A stretch of 64,000 bases of DNA from Calvatia gigantea. Lineage: Eukaryota; Basidiomycota; Agaricomycetes; Agaricales; Lycoperdaceae. Every line of letters begins with the position of its first letter. The first letter of the stretch is position 1. Below are positions 22,752 through 30,920 of the stretch, in pieces. Both the position numbers and the translations under genes were made by a program. Below the pieces are notes generated by a model. That model saw nothing but the letters and a program-made list of their open reading frames with translations, was not told the origin of the DNA and ran no database searches. The stretch is taken from assembly GCA_025093985.1 (NCBI GenBank), contig JACAAK010000008.1, positions 496,001 to 560,000 of the forward strand. The letters run 5' to 3'.

Positions 22752-23741
22752 ATGCCTGTCTCCCAACCCAACTATATCACTATCGACTTCCTTGTACACC
22801 CCACCCCTACCAGAATTTCATCCCTGCCATTCCCAGAACCAGGCAACAGCAGAGCACTGGCTCCCCAAGGAACTCGCTTCAACCTCGCCAAAACACCATC
22901 CCCAGTGCAAGGCCTTCTCGAAGCCTTACTCAAGGATGTTGACAAGGTGACCAACAGCGAAATAGAAAACATTACCACCCAAAACAAATGGCTAGTGGTG
23001 AATTGACACATTACCCTTGCCACTACCTATATCACCTTTGCCAACATGTACGCAGGATTCACCAATGCATCCTCCTCTACCAACCAACACATTCCCACCA
23101 TCTTCCGAGCATTAGATCAATCCACCCTCACCCCTAGTGAACAAGATTGTGTCCAGGGGCTCCAAAGCCGAATTGACCTAGGTCTTGAGGTTTTCAACCA
23201 CCTTGACATTGCCAACATATTCCTCGAGCTCGCCAACATAGCCATGAAGCTACTTGGGAGAGACAAGTCAAATGAGGACCCCAACATCAATACCTTAGTT
23301 GACAGGATTCATATTACCCTCTCCAAATTGCACAACACAGTCAACTCCACACCACTGCCCCATACTAACACCTCTATGGATGAAGAAACCACCATCTCCA
23401 TAAAAGAGGAGGTAAATGCCCTCCATTGCTTCATAAAGACCATCACACCGCCACAGCTTGTATCGGTTTTTCTCCCACCCACAAGATTCCACACTATGCT
23501 ACTAGGACAAGAAAAGGACCAACATTATTGGAACTCGATAGTCAAGAACTACTGGGACAGTTCCACCACCACCAACTTCCCATTCAACAGCGTCCCAGTC
23601 CCTATCTGACAAGATGGACAAAGCCACTCACCCGTCTTCTTAGTGTGATCCAACGATGGAAAATTCCTCATTGCCACCACCAAGAAAGCACTTGCAGCCA
23701 CTGTGGTGAATGGAGACTTCAATGAGCTTCCTGAGGCATGA
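22752..23741 (+). pseudogene. ORF3 of gypsy Y
   Basis: ATG 22752 lies seven bases after the pol TAA, in the same frame (stop, two sense codons, ATG). The reading is 990 nt to TGA 23739-23741 after FNELPEA. Internal stops: TGA after WLVVN (near 23003), TGA after VPVPI (near 23607) and TAG after VFLV. The blocks LEVFNHLDIANIFLELANIAMKLL, SMDEET, EEVNALHCFIKTITPPQLVS and GQEKDQHYWNSIVKNYWDS-like sequence are shared with Z. No known domain recognised. Its length and position match X and Z exactly. Confidence 0.82.
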
Positions 23742-23759
23742 AGCCTAACCAGGGGGTAT

Positions 23760-24069
23760 TGTTGTGAACTTTTGTCTATTCATGTCCACCCTATGCTTAT
23801 CTTCATTCTGATATATCTGATATCCATTTTATCTATTCTAGTACCAGCGATCTCCGAGTATTGACTCATAGAACTATTCTATGCCATTATCATCAGATGT
23901 TTCATGTAGTTACCTCCTTCCACTCAACCGGATGTCTACTGTATTTAAGTGTACATACATACTCCTGTATTCAGTACACTTAACCATCTCTTGTTCTCCT
24001 CCCCTTACTTGCCCTCAAGTCTTAGCCCAAAGTTGCAACCTGAGGTAAACTCAGACTAAGGTCATAACA
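23760..24069 (+). repeat. 3' LTR of gypsy Y
   Basis: 310 bp preceded by AACCAGGGGGTAT (polypurine-like) and followed by the target duplication CAAGG (24070-24074). Confidence 0.93.
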
Positions 24070-24505
24070 CAAGGTCTTTGTGGTTTTGGAGACTGTGGAC
24101 ATGGTCTTGCTCACTAGGTGTGAGTGTAGACTGTTCTAGGGCTTGAAAAATGGCTGGAATATACTGGTTGGTGGATGAGGATGCATTGGCAAATCCTGTA
24201 TACATGTTGGCAAAGGTGATACAGGCAGTGACAAGGGCAATGTGTTGATTGACAACTAGCCATTTATTTTGGGCAGTAATGGTTTCTATTTCACTGTTGG
24301 TAGCTTTGTTGACATCTTTTAGTAGGGTTTCAAGGAGCCCTTGTGCTGGGGATAGTGTAGTGGCAAGATTGTAATGAGTGCCCTGAGGTACAGGTACTTG
24401 GCCATTGCCTGGTTCTGGAAGAGGAATGGAAGAGATCATAGTTGGGTTGGGGTGGATGAGTGAGCAGATGGTGACACGGTTTGCTTGAGAGGAGGGTATA
24501 TCTGG

Positions 24506-27500
24506 CTAATTTCTTTGTCTGGGTGATGACTTCTTGGTTTTTCTGCCCTCTCTTTTATGGGTATTCTCCAAATGCCTTTTTTGGTATTCCACTATTGCAT
24601 CTTGGGCATTGGATAGGTTTGATTCCACTGTCCATGTATCATCCTCATTGCTGTACCCCTTCCAATGTACTAGGAATTGATATTCCCATTCTTGTTTTTA
24701 TTGTTTTTGGATCTCCTCTACCTCATATTCCTCTTTGTTATTGATGATCACCAGCTTGGGCACTGGTAATTTTTGCTGACTCAGGAATGATGCTTTCTGC
24801 ACTGGGGTTAACAGCTGTTCATTGAACACATCATGGATGGCCCATCCTTCTGGTAGGGTGAGCCAGTATACCACTTCTGCTATCTTTTCCTTGATTTGGA
24901 AAGGCCCATACCTTTTTTGGCCTAGCTTCTTTGATGGCTGATTGGTATGGATATTCGCATTTTCTAGCCATACTTCATTACCAGGTTGATATCGCATTAT
25001 ATGCAACTTGCTGTTATCATAGGTCTGTTTCATCTTTTCTTAGTATGATCGTAGTGCCACTGCAGAGTTGTCTCTTGCATTTTGTAGTTGTTTTAGGAAC
25101 TTGGCACTACTAGGGTTGTCTGTTGTTCCATGGTCTTTCCCTTTCCAGGGGTGTCATCCATAATTAAGGTAGAAAGGTGTCTCTTGCATTCTGCTATGTT
25201 TCTTGTTGTTGTACTGGAATTTGGCCAGGGGCAGCCAATTCACCCAGTTGTCTTGTTCATAGTTGCAGTATAAGCATAGGTACATTTCAACTTCTCAGTT
25301 GATTTGTTCTGTTTGTCCATCTGTTTGGGGATGGTAGACTGTTGATAGGGTTTGTTCTACCCCTAGCCCCTTGAACAATTCTCCAGTGAATTCTGATGTG
25401 AACTGTGGTCCTCAGTCACTAAGGACTTTCTGTGGTACTCCATGTAGCTTCCATATTTTGTTCCTATAAAGTTGTGCAATTCCTTTTGAGGATACATCTA
25501 TTTTTGTTGGTATGAGTCATATCATTTTCATAAATCAGTTGACAACTACTAGGATGGCATCTTTTCCTTCTGATTCTAGTAGTGGTCTGATGAGATCAAT
25601 GCTTATCTCTTCCCATGGCCCATTAGGTATTGGGAGTGGGTATAGTGGTGTCTTCAATGGTATTATGCAAGGTTTATTCCTTTGGCAGTTTTGGCATCCT
25701 TTGATGTATTTCTTGATGTTATTTCATATCGTTGGCCACAAGTAGTCCCTGGTGATCAGCTCGATTATCCTGTGTTGTCCTGGGTGTCCCATGTCCAGTG
25801 CATCGTGGTATTGTTGTAGTATTTCTTTTTGGAGTGTGGGGTCCAGTGGTACATACATGCTGGCTTTCTTGTAGATTATTCCATCATGTTCCATGATATT
25901 GGATTCTTTGTTTAGAAGTCCTGCAGTGATGCTCATTTCCCTTCAGTGGTTTGCCTTTATCCAGTCCATCAATGTTGGTATGATGAATAGTTCTGTGCAG
26001 AGCAGGATGGCTTCTTCAGAATTTTCTTTGTTTTCCAGTTTGTCTTGTAGCCAACTTTCTCAGATCATAGTGATTAGTCTGTTGTTCTCCTCATCTGGTT
26101 CTTGGTAAATTCTGGATAGTAGGTCTGCTTTTGTATTCGTTTTGCCTGGCATATGTCACAGTATGAAGTCATAGTCTTGTAATCTCAAGTACCATCTTGC
26201 TTGTCGTCCATTGAGTTTCTGCAGTTCCCTGTAGTATTTGAGATTTTTGTGGTCTATCCAGATTTCAAATTTTTCCTCTGTATCTAGTAAGTAGTGTCAC
26301 CATTCTTTTAGGGCATGAATAATGGCTAGTAATTCCTTGTCATAGATTTCATAGTTCCATTCTGCTGGGGAAAGTGTATGTAATGTAAATACAATTGGGT
26401 GCCATTTCTTGTCTTGTTCCTGTAATAGGACCCCTTCTAATGCATAGTTTGAGGTGTCAACTTCTACTCAAAATTGTCCCTTTCTTTGTGGCAGTGTCAA
26501 GGTAGATTCTTCAGTAATTCATTGTTTTAGTTTGTTGAAAGCTGATTGGTATTCTTCTTCCCAGTTCCATTCAGTAGCTCCTTTGAGCTGATTGAGGGGG
26601 GTCATGATTTTACTGAAGTTCTTTATGAATTGGCAGTAGTAATTGGCAAAGCCTAGGAAGTATTCTACTCCCTTTTTGTTTCTGGGCTTGGGCCAGTCTT
26701 GTACTGCCTTGACTTTCTCTTCTTCCATTTTGATGTGCCTGTGTCCTATCTTTACTCCCAACATAGGGATTTTTTTGGCATTGAATATACATTTTGTCTG
26801 TTTAAAGCAGAGGTTGTATTCTGCCACTCATGTCAGGAATTGTATCATTCTTTCTCTTAGTTGTTCCTTGGTATCTCCTGGGATTGTGAAGTCATCCATA
26901 TAGTTTACAATGTCCCCATTTTGTAGTAGGTCTTGAAAGATACTTGTCATCATCCTAGAGAATGTCCCAGGTGAGTTGCTTAATCTAAAATACATTACCG
27001 TTAGTTTGAATAGCCCTTTGTTGGTCAGAAATGCTGCTTTACATTTGTTTCCTTCCTTGATTCTGACATTGTTGTACCCCTAAATAATGGCAAGTTTATT
27101 GAAGTATTTCACCTTTCCCAATTTGTCAATTACTTCTCCGATTCTGGGTAATGGTGTTTTGTCTTTTACCACTATGTTGTTTGGTTGTCTGTAGTCTTGG
27201 ATTAACTGTTTTGAACCATCTTTCTTTGGGATGAAGAAGGTGGGAGCTGCATATGGAGACTTTGATGGCTGTATGCATCCTGACTTGAGATTTTCCTTGA
27301 TGAAGGCTTTGAGTTTGTCCTGTTCCTTGATTGTCATATTGTATGTTCTGGCACTTATTTCTCTAGGCACATCCACTGTTAGGATTATTTCATGATCCCA
27401 TTCTGTTTATTGTGGTAGCTTATCAAAGGTTGTCTTATTGAACAGATGTGTGAATGGCTGGACATAGTCTGGTAGATCAGCTGGTTCAGTCAGGTCTGGT

Positions 27501-27978
27501 TCATCCTTTTCTTCCCATATATTTTCCATGATGGCCATACTCTGGATTTTTTCAGTGACCTGGATATTCTGGTGTGGAAGATGGCAGTCTGGCAGACATT
27601 GGGTGAATTTGATTTCTCCTTTTTCCAGTTTACTTCAGAGTTGTATTTGACCAGCCAGTCATGCCCTAAGAATATTTCTGCTCTGTCTTGGAGTTGGACT
27701 GCTGACACCTTGATTGTTTCCTTGTGTCCCTTGATTTCCATTTTGATAGTGGCTGTTTCTGTGACTTTTCCTCCCTGGTTTGTTGTTCTGTTGGCATTGA
27801 GGACTGTGATTCCTTGTTTTAATTTTTTCATGGGGATTTGTTCTTCATCTACAAGTTTTTTACTAATGCTGCTAGTAATGCATCCTGAATCAATGATAGT
27901 GTTGACCATGATTTCCTTTCTTGGAGTTTGGATAGTTCCTTTTAGGTTTAATTTGTGCTTTTGTTTCTGAGGAATCAT
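24506..27978 (-). pseudogene. pol of gypsy X (PR-RT-RH-IN-chromodomain)
   Basis: Starts at MIPQKQK (27978) and ends at TAG 24508-24506. The protease keeps IDSGC (about 27895-27880). One single-base deletion near 27625 changes frame between protease and RT. RT has YMDD in VNYMDDFTIPG (about 26900). RNase H, IN zinc region GHPGQH..CQNCQ, IN core VLSD*GPQFTSEF and chromodomain YQFLVHWKGYSNEDDTW (about 24660-24610) are readable. There are about 20 stops, mostly TGA or TAG at CGA, CAG or TGG positions. CpG is almost absent from this stretch. Confidence 0.88.
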
Positions 27979-28031
27979 ATAGTATTTTTCTGATATCCTA
28001 GATACAGGTTTTTTGACTCACAAGGCAGCAC

Positions 28032-29183
28032 CTACTTGGAGTCTTCAGAAAAATCCTTCTGTTCTCCTGGGCTGGCTTCTTCTATTGCTTGGATTTGTAC
28101 CTTCTTTGGCACAGTGCAGACTTTGGTGATATAACCCATTTTTCCACAGTTGTAACAGGTTAACCCCTTGGGTTTCTTGTAGTCTTTGGCAATGTGGCCA
28201 AAAACACCACAATTGTAGCATTTCAGTTCTCCTTTTGCATTAAAGATGTGATGCCTGCTGCCTATCTCCATTGGTTCTCCCATTCTTCTGTATATAGTGC
28301 CAGTGCTGGTTTTTCTGTCCCTACGGTACTCAGATGCTTCATACCCTTGTCCAACAGAGAGTATAGCCTCTTTCCACTCAGTGTAGGTGTCCAGCCTGGC
28401 AATGGGTGGATACCCCATAATGGTGTGGATGATATCCTGTCTGGCATTTTTCTTAAGCAGGAACATGGCATGTTTGCTGTCAGTTTTTGCCTTGCTTTGT
28501 AGAACTTTGAATTTGATTAAGTAGTCTGCCATGTTCTTGTTGCCTTGCTTGAATTTCTTGATCTGCCATTCAGCCTTGCTGTTCAAGGCATTGTCTGAGA
28601 AGGTTTTCTTGAAGTCATCTGAGAATTTTACCCAGTCCACTGAGTCTTCTGAGCCTAGAACTGTTGGTGCTTTCATAGCAGTATATGCTCCTGCCATCTC
28701 TCCTTGTAACCTGGCCAGGACTGCTATGGCTTTGTTGTCTGCCAAGGCTATCTTGTTAAACTTCATGAAAAGCATCATTGCCCTCCACCAACTATCAAAT
28801 TTGGCATGAATGCTATCAAAGAATCCAGGATCTGGTACTAGGCCTTTCCCACTGGGTGTTGTTGCAGGTACCACAGTGTTGTTGGTCATGTCTGAGCTGG
28901 TGCTTAATTCTGTTTCTGTAGATTTGTCTAAGCTAGATTCATCTGATTTCTCCTGTTCTAGGTTCTCCTGATGTATTAACTCTTCCTCTGCTAGGTCAAG
29001 TTTGTTTAGAAGTTCTGATAATACTTCTTCTTCTGCTGGGTTTGCTTCAGGTTTGTTGTATGTTTCTCCTGTTGGTTCTTTAGGTACTTTGGGGTTCTCT
29101 GTCTCTTCTTTGTCTGATGTTTCTGACTTATTGTCAGTGACTTTGAGATTTGGTTTTCTGTATTCATTTGGGTTTGAGCTCAT
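28032..29183 (-). CDS. gag of gypsy X (open, probably relict)
   Basis: 383 codons with no stop or frameshift from ATG 29183 (MSSNPNEYRKPN) to TAG 28032 after DFSEDSK, although the adjacent pol is riddled with stops. Acidic N-terminal third, capsid-like middle (FFDSIHAKFDSWWRAMMLF, AEWQIKKFKQGNKNMADYL), then two nucleic-acid-binding knuckles, each with one ligand lost: CYNCGVFGHIAKDY (Cys to Tyr) and CYNCGKMGYITKVC (His to Tyr). RNA packaging by this protein would therefore be impaired. It could be translated, but there is no sign here of recruitment as a host gene. Confidence 0.8.
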   Translation of the reverse strand: MSSNPNEYRKPNLKVTDNKSETSDKEETENPKVPKEPTGETYNKPEANPAEEEVLSELLNKLDLAEEELIHQENLEQEKSDESSLDKSTETELSTSSDMTNNTVVPATTPSGKGLVPDPGFFDSIHAKFDSWWRAMMLFMKFNKIALADNKAIAVLARLQGEMAGAYTAMKAPTVLGSEDSVDWVKFSDDFKKTFSDNALNSKAEWQIKKFKQGNKNMADYLIKFKVLQSKAKTDSKHAMFLLKKNARQDIIHTIMGYPPIARLDTYTEWKEAILSVGQGYEASEYRRDRKTSTGTIYRRMGEPMEIGSRHHIFNAKGELKCYNCGVFGHIAKDYKKPKGLTCYNCGKMGYITKVCTVPKKVQIQAIEEASPGEQKDFSEDSK

Positions 29184-29265
29184 ATACTAGCTCCTAGATT
29201 GTCTTGTTTGTTCAGGCCTGTTTCAGCCTACTCCTTGCAAGGTGAGGTGGAGATGCTTAATCAAA

Positions 29266-29570
29266 TGTTACAATCTTAGTCTGAGTTTACCTCAGGTTGC
29301 AACCTGGCTAAGACTTGAGGGCAAGTAAGGGGAAGGGAACAAAGGTGGTTAAGCATACTGAATACAGTAGATGTATGTATGCTTAAATACAAGAAGGACA
29401 TCCAGTTGAATGGATGGAGTAACTATGTGAAATGTCTGATGAGGCTGGTGTGATAGTTAATCTGAGTCATGCTCAGAGATCACTTGACAGAAATAACAGA
29501 AACAGGTATACTGATAGATGAGGATACAGATAATAATGGAATATGACTTGATTGGTAAAAGCTCATAACA
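29266..29570 (-). repeat. 5' LTR of gypsy X
   Basis: 305 bp, followed outside by ATCTC (29571-29575). On the minus strand it is followed by TTTGATTAAGCATCTCC, the same leader as in Y and Z with one change. Confidence 0.93.
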
Positions 29571-29670
29571 ATCTCTGCATTAACTCTATTGGGAGTAAGT
29601 CTGTATAGATGCCCATTGACAAAACAACCTCAAGGTGAGTGTGCACATAACACATTATCTTCAGTGACTT

Positions 29671-30471
29671 CTATAGCCACTGATATCCTATACAAGTATA
29701 TTGTTGCCACAATGCTGCATTCTTCTTTGGAACTTTCCAAAATAGTTGGTCATAAGAAGGAGAGAATGGATGTGAAAATCTTTCTGGGTCACAGACTACT
29801 GAATAAAGTTGCTCAACCATACCAAAGAGCATTTTGTCATGTTCCTCCCAGAGTTTGGTAGTAGCTCTCACTTCTGCATGAGAAGAGAGGCTCATGAAAT
29901 CCAAAAGGTCTTCATCCAGATCATCCCAACATTCTGTAGCAGAACTGTAGTAGTTTGCTAAGACTGTACATGTCTCAGCAATACAATCAAGCTTTTCAAA
30001 AAATTAGAGAATAGCCTGGATACCCTCTTGGCTGAAAATAAAGGCTTGTGGAGTGTCTTCTTCCATTGGTCCTAAAAAGAATTGTATGTCAATCATTAGC
30101 TTATGCTGAGGCTTTATTCCTTTACCTAGATTAATATTTGCAAAAATAGAAAAAATTCTCTTTATAATTCATTTCCAGTTTAGCTTCTCTTTCTTGATAC
30201 CAACAACAACTTTATAAAACCTTTCTATCTGATGTTTATATCTGCTAGTGAGATACTTGATAGAATTGTATGCAAGCTGGGGATCCTTCAATAACAAATG
30301 TGGAATAGTTGAGTGGACTTCAGTACAACAATAGGCAACTCGAACAGCACTTTGAAGATGGAAGAGCTGTTCCAACACTCCTCTCTTGAATTCACAGTAT
30401 GTGGACAATGCAGCAGAAAAAGAGTGAGACTTTTCCAGAGCAACATGAGTCAAGTGAAACTTGTGTAACAA
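29671..30471 (-). pseudogene. Unidentified decayed ORF inside the outer DNA element
   Basis: A single minus-strand frame runs from about 30471 to 29671 with two internal stops (near 30169 and 30005). Readable stretches include VALEKSHSFSAALSTYCEFK, KYLTSRYKHQIERFYKVVVG, CIAETCTVLANYYSSATECW and WEEHDKMLFGMVEQLYSVV. The composition is that of an ordinary soluble helical protein. I recognise no DDE, zinc-finger or other motif. It could be the element's own lost gene or captured host sequence. Confidence 0.45.
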
Positions 30472-30796
30472 AATTCAGCGGAGGAATTTTTGATCGCTTC
30501 GGGCACTGTATAAGGCAATACCCTCCATATTGGGAATGTAACATTTGGTTTACAGTGTGTCCGGTGTGGTCCCCAGCAATAAAAAAGCAGATGATAATTT
30601 TTTTCAACTTCGAACGTGCTTCCCCACCCTGCACAAACCCTAGAAAAGGCCTCTACACCCCCGAACACTGAATTTTATCACAAAAAGAGGTATCGATACA
30701 GCATTACATAATCAATTTATGGAATTTATCTTTTTTTCGCACGATCTCATAACCCATCTACTGTGATGACCCATAGCCCCGCCATGTCACGAAGTG

Positions 30797-30821
30797 GTAT
30801 GGGTTATAACAGGTTCGACTG
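30797..30821 (-). repeat. Right TIR of the outer DNA element
   Basis: The inverse complement reads CAGTCGAACCTGTTATAACCCATAC and matches 1383-1407 at 21 of 25 positions. It is followed by TA (30822-30823). Two more (A)TAACCCAT or GACCCAT motifs lie just inside (30750-30775). Confidence 0.65.
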
Positions 30822-30920
30822 TACTTACTTTAAGCCTAATTATTGAACTTTGGGCTTTACGTGACTTTGCGCAACTGCTCGGGGTTCATCACTTTCTGGC
30901 TTCCCGTTATTGGATACTGA

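Larger units (their letters stand above)
9750..24069 (+). mobile_element. Ty3/gypsy chromovirus Y, plus strand
   Basis: 310-bp LTRs at 9750-10059 and 23760-24069 are flanked by CAAGG (9745-9749 and 24070-24074), inserted in ORF3 of X. The order is LTR, gag, pol with chromodomain, ORF3, tract AACCAGGGGGTAT, LTR. The sequence after the 5' LTR is TTTGGTTAAGCATCC, where TGG two bases in could start a tRNA-type primer site. Element Z interrupts gag (TSD ATAGC). Without Z the element is about 6.36 kb. The LTRs differ at 22 positions, all transitions. Gag, pol and ORF3 all carry stop codons, but pol keeps one frame throughout, so decay is by substitution and not by indels. Confidence 0.93.
2367..24499 (-). 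pseudogene. ORF3 of gypsy X, split by two insertions
   Basis: This is the same third ORF as in Y and Z, in three pieces: 24499-24070, 9744-9381 and 2562-2367. The pieces join at the two target-site duplications and total 990 nt, identical to the intact-length copies in Y and Z. The start codon is ATA instead of ATG. Recognisable blocks include SEIETITAQNKWLVVN, ANASSSTNQYIPAIFQAL, ADIFLELANIAMNLL and FHTVLPGQEKNQHYW. No signal peptide or membrane segment is evident. Function unknown. It follows pol after an in-frame TAG (24508-24506). Confidence 0.8.
2044..29570 (-). mobile_element. Ty3/gypsy chromovirus X (oldest layer), minus strand
   Basis: Two 305-bp LTRs (2044-2348 and 29266-29570) in direct orientation are flanked by the 5-bp duplication ATCTC. 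Read on the minus strand the order is 5' LTR (29570-29266), gag, pol with chromodomain, ORF3, 3' LTR. X is interrupted inside ORF3 by element Y (TSD CAAGG) and by the copia element (TSD TTGAC). Without these, X is about 6.4 kb, the same size as Y and Z. I count 13 LTR differences, 12 of them transitions. Gag is open but pol has many stop codons and one frameshift, so X cannot be autonomous. Confidence 0.93.
1383..30821. mobile_element. Outer TIR DNA transposon, host of the whole nest
   Basis: Near-matching inverted ends lie at 1383-1407 and 30797-30821. Both begin CAGTCG(G/A)ACCT and end ATAACCCATAC, with 21 of 25 positions identical, and each is bordered outside by TA (1381-1382 and 30822-30823). 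This fits a Tc1/mariner/pogo-type element with a TA target. Both ends carry further subterminal copies of ATAACCCAT. Removing retroelement X and one TSD copy leaves an element of about 1.9 kb. No DDE transposase is visible inside, only a decayed minus-strand ORF (29671-30471), so the element is non-autonomous, too decayed, or of a type I do not recognise. The pairing of the two ends is an inference from sequence, TA flanks and orientation. Confidence 0.6.

Noticed and set aside
29671..30471. Minus-strand ORF as a pogo/Tc1 transposase
   Set aside because: None of the DDE blocks or a helix-turn-helix can be recognised.
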